This document shows, one piece after another, positions 1 through 9,968 of a stretch of 64,000 bases of DNA (positions are counted from its first letter, which is position 1; each line of letters begins with the position of its first letter). The notes below the pieces were generated by a model. It ran no database searches, was not told the origin of the DNA, and worked only from the letters and a program-made list of their open reading frames with translations. Made by a program: the position numbers and the translations under genes. This DNA comes from Trypanosoma brucei gambiense DAL972 (taxonomy: Eukaryota > Euglenozoa > Kinetoplastea > Trypanosomatida > Trypanosomatidae), in NCBI RefSeq assembly GCF_000210295.1, contig NC_026738.1, positions 1,240,001 through 1,304,000 of the forward strand, in the 5' to 3' direction.

Positions 1-484
1 CCCAACTTACGACAAGAATAAATAATTTCACACACACTCATTCCGTAAATGAGCACTAACCGGATCCAATACTTCTCCCCCCCCCCTTCTTAATAAAGTC
101 ACTCCACTGCACGAGCCCGTATTACACGACCGCATCTATGGGACGGGCATCGTCACCAACATTCACTTACAAAAACAACACACACAAAAAAAAACTTTAA
201 AAAAAAAGAGTCGTGCCTCAATAATCTTCCAACACCTCTTCCCCCCTTCAGTCACTGCCGTACGAAATGTATTATAGAACACCTGAAAGAACAGAGCAGA
301 AACCCTCAACATCAACTCTGCATGTATATACATGTATGTATATGAATACGTACATTTGCGTATGTGTATGAGTTTATGCGTATCTCTCTCCTCTCTCCTT
401 CCCCATTCCCTCACCTTCCTTCTCCCTTTCCGTATAAAATTCAAGTAACAGCATGGACAGTTTGAAGAGAGAGAGAGAGAGAAA
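1..484. other. Non-coding flank, 3' side of the Nudix gene
   Basis: I see no supportable gene here. The sequence is pyrimidine- and A-rich low-complexity DNA, with a C run near 78-86, A runs near 187-210 and a GA repeat at 468-482. As the genes are on the minus strand, it should carry the 3' UTR of the Nudix gene and the intergenic tract leading to the next gene beyond the window. Confidence 0.6.
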
Positions 485-997
485 TTATATGGAAGACCTT
501 GTTTTCAAAAATGCCTTAGCCATGGGGATCGCCACCTTCGATACCGCAACAAAAATATGTTGCTTTTCTTTCGGGCAACGTTCGATTATCTCATCAATCG
601 GCAGCCATTCCACATGGGAGAACTCCTGCTTTGCAACACTTCCCTTTGGTGGTACTAAACGGACCCTTTGAATAGTGCTGGAGGGCGTGTAAAATAAAAA
701 AAGTCGTTGCTGTTGGCCCACGTATCCAAAATGACGCAAATTTGCACCTTCATGGAGTATGTAACGAAACTCGTGTGGATCCCCACTTGGCGGCATAATT
801 TCACCAATAAGTCGTAAATCCTCTGAAAAAAGTCCGACCTCCTCATGCACTTCACGATATGCTGCTCGAATAATATCGGCATCCCCTTCCTCAACACCGC
901 CCTGTACAAATTGGAACTTATCCTCATGAATTCGCTGGCAGGCGAGAAAGTTAAGATCTTCGTTGAATATTACCACACATACATTTTTTCGGTACAT
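485..997 (-). CDS. Nudix hydrolase (170 aa)
   Basis: This is a small Nudix-family pyrophosphohydrolase, which would cleave a nucleoside diphosphate linked to another group X using divalent metal. The box begins with GGVEEGD (about residues 34-40) and ends with REVHEEVGL, so the catalytic REUxEExGU half is intact. The first half has one extra residue compared with the usual 23-residue box. I chose the ATG at 997 because the reading frame upstream is translated pyrimidine tract. On the minus strand a long T/C tract (about 1030-1090) is followed by a CTTCAG acceptor at about 1021-1026, about 25 nt before this ATG. Substrate is not predictable from sequence: RNA cap, NADH and diadenosine polyphosphates are all possible. 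The short N-terminus (MYRKNVCVVIF) starts directly in the domain fold. Confidence 0.85.
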   Translation of the reverse strand: MYRKNVCVVIFNEDLNFLACQRIHEDKFQFVQGGVEEGDADIIRAAYREVHEEVGLFSEDLRLIGEIMPPSGDPHEFRYILHEGANLRHFGYVGQQQRLFLFYTPSSTIQRVRLVPPKGSVAKQEFSHVEWLPIDEIIERCPKEKQHIFVAVSKVAIPMAKAFLKTRSSI

Positions 998-1400
998 CAG
1001 CACGCCCTTTAAAAAACAATCTGAAGAAGCGCGAATGTGCGCATCAAACGGAGGAAGGGGATACGGAGGGCGAAAAAAAAAAAAATAACCATAATCATAA
1101 TTATTATACAAGTAAAAGAAATAACAAATAATATTGATAGTAATAATAAATTGCAGACAAATGAATGGAAAAGGATAGAAGTAAAAAATAGAAGGAGGTA
1201 TAATACGCAAAAAAGTGAATCATTGACAAGAATAGCCGGTGGAAAGACATGGTGCAACTGCACAAGTGACACCGCCCGCAGCCGTAATGCAGCAATTACC
1301 TACATGCATACGAGCGTTAAGTGGGAATTTGTTTTGAGGTTTGCGCACGTAAATCATCATGTAAAGAGGTACCATTGCGCCGCATGTGTATTAATGTCAC
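998..1400. promoter_or_regulatory. Intergenic region with trans-splicing signal
   Basis: No gene. On the minus strand it has a T-rich, then T/C-rich tract (about 1030-1190) followed by an AG at about 1021-1022, the expected spliced-leader acceptor of the Nudix mRNA. The higher-numbered part should hold the 3' UTR of the TrmB-like gene. Confidence 0.5.
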
Positions 1401-2369
1401 TCACCCCTCCGCTGGAAATGAAAGCGCTCGATAATAACGCCGCTTATATTCAAGTGACTGAATGACTGCATCGGCTTGGGGCGATGTCGGGCCACTTTTT
1501 GATGCTGCGAGCGCAGTTAAGCCCTCCAGTCGCCGTTGAGCGCTAAATTCATCGTTAACCCCTTCACTCACCAGCGGCAGCCACCGCCCATACGTCTCTG
1601 CAGGATTTTTACGCACCCACGGCACAATGAGCCGACTCTCCATTAATTGTTCCATCATAAACTCAGCAAGAGGAACGGCATCAGTAAATGTTACGAAACC
1701 ACGCGGGTCCGTAGGCGACTCCCGCTCTTTCAGTATCCGATGAATAACACAAAAGAAATCACGCGTCACAAGCCGTTGATGACTGCTCTGCTCCGACCAA
1801 AAGGGTACTGGCATGGGAACAACACATGTGTCCGCTACGGATGGTGGCAAAAGTTGTTGTAACAAAAAAAAGGCATCACTACGAACAAATTGCGTGCGTG
1901 GGCCAAACTCCGGCACCAATGACTCGGCAGCTGTTAATAACCTCGATAACATGCGGTCCATAATGAGAAAACTGTACTCATCCCCCATTGAGAGCAACCG
2001 CCGGAGATAAGCAGTACTTTGGCAACCAATAATAACAACTTGACGTGGTGCGGCTTGTGCCCATGAATTCACCACATGATGCCGAAAATCGTCTTTAACA
2101 TGTTCCACAAGCAGCGCTCGCACATTTGATCTGTGAATACCAGTTGTGGGCGGTAAAACCGATAAGTGAAATGAGGGGAAATGTACCGGAGTCTCTGGTA
2201 TTTGTGCAGTTGAAGCAACAATATCGCCCTCATTAATATCATTTGCAGTTGCGTTACGATGACATGCAGCTTCCGCCAGCTCCTCCTTCTGCTGATCGGG
2301 TGATGTGTTGCGCACCACAAATACTAATTTAGGCATTAGTAGCCGCGCCTTGAACGAATATGAAAACAT
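1401..2369 (-). CDS. TrmB-like SAM methyltransferase fold, divergent (322 aa)
   Basis: The protein looks like a divergent relative of tRNA (guanine-N7) methyltransferases. A central stretch has the order VVIIGCQST (place of the SAM-binding glycine loop), LIMDRM about 25 residues later, then FVRSDAFFLLQQ, and then VVPMPVPFWSEQSSHQRLV. The last resembles the TrmB signature FPDPWxKxRHxKRR, but its acidic and basic residues are largely replaced. I infer either a strongly diverged enzyme or an inactive paralogue acting as a partner subunit. I chose the ATG at 2369 because a TTTAGCATAG acceptor lies just upstream on the minus strand; a second in-frame ATG is at 2336. The start MFSYSFKARLLMPKLVFVVR is basic and hydrophobic and could be a mitochondrial presequence. 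The family assignment is by eye and moderate. Confidence 0.6.
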   Translation of the reverse strand: MFSYSFKARLLMPKLVFVVRNTSPDQQKEELAEAACHRNATANDINEGDIVASTAQIPETPVHFPSFHLSVLPPTTGIHRSNVRALLVEHVKDDFRHHVVNSWAQAAPRQVVIIGCQSTAYLRRLLSMGDEYSFLIMDRMLSRLLTAAESLVPEFGPRTQFVRSDAFFLLQQLLPPSVADTCVVPMPVPFWSEQSSHQRLVTRDFFCVIHRILKERESPTDPRGFVTFTDAVPLAEFMMEQLMESRLIVPWVRKNPAETYGRWLPLVSEGVNDEFSAQRRLEGLTALAASKSGPTSPQADAVIQSLEYKRRYYRALSFPAEG

Positions 2370-2667
2370 CAGAAGTGGATCTATGCTAAATATAAAGTTG
2401 GGGTGTACAAAATAAAACAAAAAATAAGAAAACAATGAAGTAAAGTAGGTAGAGTAACAAAAGGGGGGGGGGAAAAGACATGCGTCAAACAACAGCAAGC
2501 GAATATACACATCAACGTGCCGGCAGTTGGAAGGCAGAAAAAAAAAGGGGGGAGAGAGTCGTATCCTTCATGGTTCATACCGCCTGAAACTGTATGGGTT
2601 AAACTTATAAACCGGTATGTCTCAAGCAATTGAGGAGAAAAGAAAGAAAGAAAACGGCTTTCATTAA

Positions 2668-3042
2668 TTAACATGGCTTCATCGGGTTGCGTACCGGACG
2701 TAATCGAGACCGCGCCCACATTTGCAGTTCCGCATCGGATAAGTTCAGCAGCTGCTGATATTGTCGCCTCCGCATTTCCAAACCTCTTCCGTAGCGGGTT
2801 CTGTAATATTTACTCGCCCTTTGCGCTTGAAGTAAATCCTGTTTTGCCTTATCACAACGTGCTGGCAGTTGCTGAAGAAAAACAGTTAATTCATTGTCCC
2901 GATCATTCACACGACCCTGCGGAAGAACTTCCCGCATGACTTGACGCGTGGGTTTCACATCCGGCACTGCGATACGCTGATGACAAAATGGTGTCAAAAG
3001 AAGAGCGCGTCCAGATGTTAAGGACGATACGAGAGGCGACAT
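2668..3042 (-). CDS. Small basic protein, probably mitochondrial (124 aa)
   Basis: I do not recognise a family. The first 26 residues lack acidic residues and are rich in Ser, Thr, Leu and Arg, as in a mitochondrial import presequence. The rest is basic and partly helical, with many Arg, Gln and Tyr in the second half (for example RASKYYRTRYGRG and EMRRRQYQQLL). Size and composition resemble kinetoplastid mitochondrial ribosome or RNA-processing accessory proteins, but that is only a guess. The start is the ATG at 3042, which opens the frame. The gene sits upstream of the TrmB-like gene in the same polycistron, about 300 bp away. It is followed in transcription order by normal trypanosome spacing, whereas its own upstream flank is an unusually long low-complexity desert. 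Confidence 0.65.
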   Translation of the reverse strand: MSPLVSSLTSGRALLLTPFCHQRIAVPDVKPTRQVMREVLPQGRVNDRDNELTVFLQQLPARCDKAKQDLLQAQRASKYYRTRYGRGLEMRRRQYQQLLNLSDAELQMWARSRLRPVRNPMKPC

Positions 3043-3599
3043 AACTAATTAAAATGAATTAGCAAACGAATACGAGGGGGAAAAAATTAATGCAACACGA
3101 AAACAAACAAAAAAAAAAACACACACACACACACAAAAAAAAAAAAAAACGTAAATAGTCAGGTGAGGAGATAGCTACAGTAACAACAATAACAAAAAAA
3201 ACAGTGTAAATAATAATTATTATTACTATTACTTACTATTACTACAAAACGATAAAAGCACTACCAATCCACCTTTTCACTTTAATTTGTTTTTGAGCGG
3301 CACAACCTGAATGAGATAAAATATATTTTTTTAAAAATAAAAAAATAAAAAAAGTAAAGGGAGAAAAAGGAAGGAAAGGGGCGAAGAATACAGCGAAGGA
3401 TGAAGAATGAAACGCAAATAACATATAAGGAATCTGAAGGAGAATATTTGCAATGGAAATATTGAATAAAGGCAACCAGTGCATATGGAGCAACTTTGAA
3501 TGGCCGCTACCCGAAAAAAGGGGGACATCATCTCTCAAGTTTCATGTAAACAAGAGGGAAGAACAGACGGAGATACACCACAATAACAGAGAAAAGAAA

Positions 3600-3690
3600 C
3601 GAAAAAAAAAAGAGCGAGGGAAACAGTAAATAAATAAAAAAGAAAAAGAAAGAGAAAGAGAAAGAGAAAGAAAGATGGAAGAAGATTGAG
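3600..3690. repeat. GA/AAAGAG purine microsatellite
   Basis: A pure-purine stretch contains repeated AGAGAAAG units at about 3640-3675. It is part of a longer purine-rich block from about 3550 to 4140. Confidence 0.7.
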
Positions 3691-5014
3691 AAGCAGCAGT
3701 CACCACAGGTAATACTGTAAGCTCTCCAACGGGTAAGGAGAGGGGGAAAAAAAAAAAAGAAATGATATGAAATGAAAAAGAAAAAGAAAAAACCACATCA
3801 AAAGCAAAAATAATTTTTTTTCCTTTTCTTCGGTCAACATAGAATCGAAAGACTTGTAAACAATAGAGTGGGGAAAAAGGGGGAAAAGGGCTCTTTCCTC
3901 AGTGGACACAATAAGGGAGATGAAAAGAAGAAAAGGGGGAAATACAAAAAAAAAAGGAAAAAAGGAAAGGAAAGGAGAAAGCAAAAAAAGAGGGGGAAAG
4001 TACGGAGAAAGATGGAAATAAATATTTTTATTTAAAAAAAAAAAGAGCGAAAGCAGGGACGGGAACAAGTTACTGAAATAATAGTGAAAGTGCTGATAAA
4101 GCAATAAAGAAAGAAAGTGACAATAAGTGAAGGTTGTAGAGCCCGAAAAGGATGAAAAAGATAAACTTCCTATTTTACGCGGCGTTCGCCAAAGCTAAAC
4201 ACAAACAAAAAAGAGTAGTAAATTTTTTTTACATTTTAAGAAGGGGGGAAAATAAAAAGAAAAAAGAAAAAGAAAAAGAACAACTAAAAGAAAAAGATGA
4301 AGGCAGCGTCACCACCCCAAACGAAACATCCGAGGGTTTATTTGATTTAGTGACAGAACTCAAACTTACCTTTCGTTTTCGTATCCTTCTCCCTAAGCCG
4401 ACAGCGCCGTATAATTTCTTCAATAAATATTTTGCATTTGTTTGCATTGGATTTAATTTTAGTTGGTGCTGTTGTTTTGATGTTGTTGTTGTTGTTGTTT
4501 TTTGTCTTTCGCTTTTAAATTCGTTTTGAACCTCCCTCCTTCCTTTTATGTACTTGTTTGCTCCACTCTCTGATGCCTTTTTTTTTTCTTCCTTTTTCGC
4601 TGTCTCTACCGATTGCCTCTTTTTTTTTTGTTTATCTTTCATTGCATTCATTCACATGTCTGTCCTTTCTTTCAGCATTAACTTTATTCCTTTCTCGTGT
4701 TTTCCTTCTCTTTATTTTTTTTTAAAAAAAGGGGGAAAAAATATTTGTTTCGTCCCCTTTTTATAATAAAAATATTCTCCAGCACAAACCCAACTTTCTT
4801 CTGCCTTCTGCCTTCCGTCTTTCCTGATCTGATCTGATCTGAATGTGATTTGTATAATGTTTTGCAGTTTGTTTGTTTTTTTGTTTGTTTGGTTGCTTGT
4901 TTTTTTATTCTATTTTATTTTATCTGTTTTATTTATTGTGCTCGATTTGTTTGCTCACACATTCACTCGTCAAAATATACATATCAATGTGAATATATGA
5001 ATACGTTACGTATG

Positions 5015-5040
5015 TTTATATATAAATAAATATAAATATA

Positions 5041-5092
<52 letters not shown>

Positions 5093-5094
5093 AA
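5015..5094. repeat. A/T-only tract with (TA)n runs
   Basis: Eighty consecutive bases contain only A and T and are mostly alternating TA, broken by TAAATA spacers at roughly regular intervals. Confidence 0.9.
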
Positions 5095-6457
5095 CAGATG
5101 TATGCTTGTTTGTGTTTGTGTTACACAACATAATGCGTTAATATGTGCCCCTCCCCCTCTTTCTCTCTCCTTCTCTTTCCCATCCCCACGCCTTTTTTTA
5201 TTTATTATTTATTTTTTTATTTGGGGGGGGGAGGGCTTCTTTTTATATTTATTTTTTTAACTTTTGCATCTACTTTCCTTATGTTTACCATCTTCCTTCT
5301 TTCCCCAACCTCTTCTACTTGACTCATTATCTTATTGGCTTCGTTTCTTTGTTGTTGTTTGTTGTTGTTGTTTTTGTTTTTTCTTCTTTCGTTTTTCCTG
5401 TTTTTTACAAACTTTTCTTCTTCTTCTTTTTTAAAGAAAAAAAAAGGAAATTGTTTTTGCTTTCGCTTCCGGGTTCTTTCTTATTGGTCTTTTTTTTTCT
5501 TTTAGTTCTCTCTTTATATACACCCCGAGTAGACAACACAATTGAAACCATACGCGGAAGGAAATCGCTGGAGTATTTCAGGTATATCTAACTCGGAGGG
5601 AAAAAAAAAACAAAACAGAGACAGCGCGAGAGGTGGACGCTCTCACAAAATAAATAAATTATTTAATATATATATATATATAGGATATGCCTCACAAATT
5701 TAAAAAAAGAAAGGAGAAACGAAAACAAACTGAACACGACCACATGTGGACGCCAGCTCACTGAGGGAAATAACAATAATAATAATAATAAGATAAAAAG
5801 AAAAAAAAGAAAAAAAAGAAAAAAAAAAGAAAACCATAAAACGAAGGCCACACATGTAAAACATCCCCTGCACAACACCGTCTGCTTCCTGTCACATCTT
5901 CCTCCTTCTCTTTTCTTTTCTTTTTCTTTAAAAAAAGAATTTCTTCATCATGTCTATCTATTGCTCTGTTTAAATGCATGATGCGTCACAAACACACACA
6001 AATACGCACGCATTTAAAGTCACCAAAAGCTCAACACAACAGAGAAAAAATGCAGAATGGGCGTTCAACAGAAAAACGGTAGCAAACACACAAGGAACAA
6101 GACAAGTACCCTCATTTCTTTTTTTTTTAATTTATTTTCCTCCTCCCTCCCTCCCTTTTCTGTTTCCTCTCTCGACCCTATTCAAATATTTACCACCATA
6201 GACACTCCTGACACTTTGCAAACAATTTCTTTCCTGAATCCCTTCTTCCCTTCCGCATCGTCCCTTCTTTTCTTTTCTCTCCTTTTCTTTCCCTTGCCTA
6301 CACAAGTTCGTTGTTTGGCCCACTCACTAAAACCGGCATTCCCTTAACATTTTTTCCCCCTCCCCACACCCCATACCCCACAAGCATCATCACACTTCCT
6401 TTTTTTTTTTTAATTTCAATTCCTTTCATTTCATTTCATTTCCCTTACATCTACACG

Positions 6458-8368
6458 TTAAATGCGCTTAAGACGCGGTATCATACCTGGAACGCTTTTC
6501 GACAGCGTGCGAGGTGATACCGGTCCTTTCGTTTCCTTCATCTCGTGCCGGTGGGGCTTTTTAATCGCCATGCGCATTTTACCATTGGCCACTAATATAC
6601 AACCTGCGCCATTCTGGTGGCCGGCATAGTCAGACGTGGAAAATATCGTCACAACGCGAGCATTATCTGACAGCCGAACACCATCCGCCTTTTCTTGATG
6701 CGCACGAAATATGTATTGGTAGTTGTAGCGCTCACAAAACATATCAACTGCACGAGAACCGAAGGTTTTGATATCAGGTCCGCGTGGGTTTGGCCCGAAG
6801 CCATATTTATCAAGTTGATGGTTTGGCGGTGCGGGATCGGACCACAACAAGTCATTCACCATCATACGCTGTGCCACATTTGTGGGATCAGTACATTGAA
6901 CCACCGGAATACGAGGGAAAGAAGGATCAGAAAGAATCTCAAGTCGTTTGTCCTCACCCCCGGAATACTGCGGCAAGCCGCCGTGAACGCAGAATATCTT
7001 CTTATCAATATCAGCTATAACGGGGAGGAACTGAAATACCTCATTCACTGCAACCCACACATCAATACCACGATCCCTTCCAAACTTGTCGAGGCATTGA
7101 TATTTGAATGAGCTGTAACCATACACATCCATATCACCATTTACCTCAGGGGATTCATGGTTACCACGCAGTAGAGTAACCTTAGATGGGCTAATAACTT
7201 TGAGTGCAAAGAGGTACATGACACACTCAACCGAGAAGGCACCACGATCTACATAGTCGCCAAGGAACAAAAGATGCGAAGTGGTATACTTGAGCATAAT
7301 ATCATCAAAAGCCACCACTTTATCCAAGAAATAGGCCATATCAGCGAAGTTGCCATGGATGTCACCGAACACTGTTACGGGCGACTTGAGACGGATGAAT
7401 AGAGGTTCCTTCGCCACCACCTCGCGACATTGGCTACAAACGGAAATAACAAGTTTGCAGAACTCCGTGAGATTATCGTAGGAAAATGAAGTGTTTTGTG
7501 CATTGGATGAGCGCCGTATCATCTCGATAAGTCGGGCCGCATCCACTGGTGGTTGTGTTGGCGAATTTATGTAATTCCGTACATCCTGAAGCTGCAGCAT
7601 CGTGCTATGACTCGCTACCGCCTCATCAAACGCGCGAGACTTCGGTCCGGTTATCGCGGAAACCCCTGCCCGCGGGGTGTCAGGTTCCGTCATTCCCTTT
7701 TGACCGACCGCATTCTGTAGCAAATCAACAATTGTAACAGTCATTGGAAAGGTTGAAAACTCATCATCACACAAAAGCACATTTTGTGAGAAGACATATT
7801 TATCAGGTAGGCCCGTGACAGCCTGAGCGGGTTGTGCTTCCTGTTGCCTTCGGTCGTCACGGCGTCTGCCGTGGAAGGCCGGCTCCGTTAAGATGATGGT
7901 CTCCATCATGCGCAGCCGCTCCTCCATTTTATGCACTGTGTTAGAAATATTAGACAGCAACTCTGGTGGTACCTTCGATATAAAAGCGCTAAACTCTCCT
8001 GCAGTCAGTTTTGCGTTGCTGATGCAGTCGTAGTTTGTATTGCTACGTCCCGAAAGAATCTCATCTGTTGTTAGCAAATCAAGCTCTACAGACCAATCTG
8101 TTTTAAGAGTTTTAATGCGTCCCACTTTATATAAAGCTCTGCCATCCGTTGAATCCTCCACGCGGCACCGCACAAAGAAACCAGTGACAAGTGGAAACAA
8201 CCTCGAGCGGATTTTGTGATGCCATTCAGACAACTTTTCACGGTTTATGGTTACAGCCTGAACCATTTCTAACGTGACGAGGTTGTCAGCGCGGAACGAA
8301 AGGCTTCCGGAGGGCGGCGAAAGGTCCGGCGGGGCCTGAGGAGAGGGAGGTACATTAGGTGGATCCAT
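6458..8368 (-). CDS. PPP-family serine/threonine phosphatase fused to an N-terminal Plus3-like domain (636 aa)
   Basis: The C-terminal half is a complete PPP catalytic domain (about residues 300-610): GDIHGN at 335, GDYVDRG at 370, GNHES at 402, HGG at 462, LLWSDP, then FRAHQ and FSTSDYAG. The metal-binding and phosphate-binding residues are present, so activity is expected. About 290 residues precede it. Residues about 31-130 read like the Plus3 domain of Rtf1: LVTLEMVQAVTINREKLSEW, then GFFVRCRVEDS with LYKVGRIKTL, then YDCISNAKLTAGEF. In Rtf1 this fold binds the phosphorylated C-terminal repeats of Spt5. A Pro-rich tail opens the protein and a basic, Ser/Pro-containing tail closes it. I infer a phosphatase targeted to a phosphoprotein, perhaps of the transcription machinery. 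The PPP call is very secure; the Plus3 call rests on motif order by eye. Confidence 0.92.
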   Translation of the reverse strand: MDPPNVPPSPQAPPDLSPPSGSLSFRADNLVTLEMVQAVTINREKLSEWHHKIRSRLFPLVTGFFVRCRVEDSTDGRALYKVGRIKTLKTDWSVELDLLTTDEILSGRSNTNYDCISNAKLTAGEFSAFISKVPPELLSNISNTVHKMEERLRMMETIILTEPAFHGRRRDDRRQQEAQPAQAVTGLPDKYVFSQNVLLCDDEFSTFPMTVTIVDLLQNAVGQKGMTEPDTPRAGVSAITGPKSRAFDEAVASHSTMLQLQDVRNYINSPTQPPVDAARLIEMIRRSSNAQNTSFSYDNLTEFCKLVISVCSQCREVVAKEPLFIRLKSPVTVFGDIHGNFADMAYFLDKVVAFDDIMLKYTTSHLLFLGDYVDRGAFSVECVMYLFALKVISPSKVTLLRGNHESPEVNGDMDVYGYSSFKYQCLDKFGRDRGIDVWVAVNEVFQFLPVIADIDKKIFCVHGGLPQYSGGEDKRLEILSDPSFPRIPVVQCTDPTNVAQRMMVNDLLWSDPAPPNHQLDKYGFGPNPRGPDIKTFGSRAVDMFCERYNYQYIFRAHQEKADGVRLSDNARVVTIFSTSDYAGHQNGAGCILVANGKMRMAIKKPHRHEMKETKGPVSPRTLSKSVPGMIPRLKRI

Positions 8369-9560
8369 AGGTCAGTGTTTTCCAACACGTAATTTGCTAC
8401 AAAAAGAAAAAAGAAAAAAGAAAAAAGTCAGAACGCTTCCCCTTTGATGGTGCTTTGCTTTACCCTATACACCTGCTCTTTGTGTGTCTGCGTGCGTGTG
8501 TCCGTACGTGCGTGCGTGCGTGCGTCTGTATTATTTTGTTCTTTGACACTCTATCCTTCTTCCTTTTTTAAGAAAAAAAATTCTTTTCCTCCCCTTCCTC
8601 CCCTCTCTTCTATGTACACCTCGCTCTTAGTTCTCTCAAAAATGTTTCAGTGTATACGTCGTGCGATTCAACACCGCACACAAGTCTCTAACGGAAAGGT
8701 GACTGATAAGGTGAAATATTAAAGTATAGGAGAAAAAGAAAAGAGGATAACGAAGGGCGAAGGTTCTTTTTCAAAAAAAAAAAAAAACATTCAAACATGT
8801 AACACACACGTGTTACTAAAAAAGTTCTGAGTTTCACCTAACATATCGTTTTCGGCTGAGGATATTCCACACCACCTTAAAAAGTGGCACGATCAAATTT
8901 GCATGGAGGTAAGACGGAAAAGCAGAGAAGACGAAGAGGAAGGTATTTTAAACCCTCTCCTCCTTAACAACAAGTAGGATAATGGTCACAGCAAAAATAC
9001 CAGCATCACCCGTGGCTACGCCTCTAACAAAGTGTGCCGAATCGAAAGGGAGAAAATAAAAAGAAGAGTAAAACACATTTCTCTCCCGTTCGCACTGTAC
9101 ATTTCACCCTCTTTTTAGTTCTTACGCCCCTCCTTTCCTTCTCCCATGTAGCGCGAGAGAACTCACTTGTTGCCGCCTCACTGCATGAGCCCCAAATGTG
9201 GGAATGTCATAACCGTCCACTTAATAAAAGCATGCACACATATGCAAGGTAGAATCCCCATGGCGCTAACCTCGTCCTCCGCCCACAGATACATAAATGG
9301 AACACGAGGTAGTTTCCGTCATATCATCTACATTCACATCAGAGAGAAGGAGAGAATAAAATGCAACTCCGCTCGGCCATGTTTTGATTCATGCCACCGC
9401 CTTTTTTTTTGTTTTGCCGCTCTCACACTTCTTCTGGATGCATCATCTTTATTCAGGCACATAAAGCGATCCCCACCAAATGAACATAGGGCGCTACAAG
9501 GCATAAATTACGCCCCATACGCTAACGCCCTTGTTATTCTCCAATGCAGATATGTATATT
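8369..9560. other. Intergenic region, no gene seen
   Basis: There are no convincing coding frames on either strand. It contains an A-rich (AAAAAAG)n stretch just upstream of the phosphatase ATG, a short GTGC repeat at about 8500-8525 and T/C tracts that on the minus strand are A/G-rich. It should hold the phosphatase 5' UTR and the 3' UTR of the 135-aa gene. Confidence 0.5.
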
Positions 9561-9968
9561 CTACTCTCTGGAGGTAATCATTCGGTTGGAGAGGTCCTCG
9601 CCCATAACCGTAAGCCTAGCAAGCGACTCACGTGCCAATTCAGTGAGTTCACCATCATTCTGTGCTGCTTTATCAAGAACCCTGCATGTCAGCGCAAGTG
9701 TCTTCTCCACCTCAAGGCAGATACGCGCCCTTTCATTCATAATGTCTGCCATCAGTTGCTTCCCACCATCAGCTTCATGATTGGGCTCCGGTTCCTGTTC
9801 AACCGCCATAAGAGTGCCGCGAATATGATATGGGTTGGATAAATATGGAAGTGGCGATCCAAGGTATTCAGGAATCGGATGCACAGGTGGCTGGAATGAC
9901 GCAAGTTCTTCTCTCTGCCCCGCCAACAAGCGCTTCAGGTTGGGCTTCTTTATAACAACTCCAGACAT
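9561..9968 (-). CDS. Small protein of unknown function (135 aa)
   Basis: I do not recognise this gene. The start is the ATG at 9968; the frame is open a little further upstream but without an ATG. The N-terminal half is rich in Pro, Leu and basic residues (KKPNLKRLLAGQREELASF, then PPVHPIPEYLGSPLPYL). The C-terminal half is predicted helical and acidic (MADIMNERARICLEVEKTLA, then LDKAAQNDGELTELARESL) and could form a short helical bundle or coiled coil. No signal peptide or membrane segment is visible. Codon use and length of the frame, its strand, and its place between two other minus-strand genes support it as real. It ends well before the phosphatase start. Confidence 0.65.
   Translation of the reverse strand: MSGVVIKKPNLKRLLAGQREELASFQPPVHPIPEYLGSPLPYLSNPYHIRGTLMAVEQEPEPNHEADGGKQLMADIMNERARICLEVEKTLALTCRVLDKAAQNDGELTELARESLARLTVMGEDLSNRMITSRE

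Larger units (their letters stand above)
3043..6457. other. 3.4-kb low-complexity intergenic desert
   Basis: I see no credible gene in these 3.4 kb. All open frames are low-complexity (poly-Phe, poly-Lys, Ser/Phe runs) caused by homopolymer tracts. The plus strand is purine-rich from about 3060 to 4300, pyrimidine-rich from about 4540 to 5520, purine-rich again at about 5590-5830 and pyrimidine-rich at about 6110-6450. It should contain the 3' UTR of the phosphatase mRNA and the splice signals of the 124-aa gene. The length is several times the usual few hundred bases between trypanosome genes. Confidence 0.6.

Noticed and set aside
4152..5591. Several plus-strand frames of 70-150 codons
   Set aside because: Translations are poly-Phe, Val and Lys/Glu low-complexity products of homopolymer tracts, opposite to the transcribed strand.
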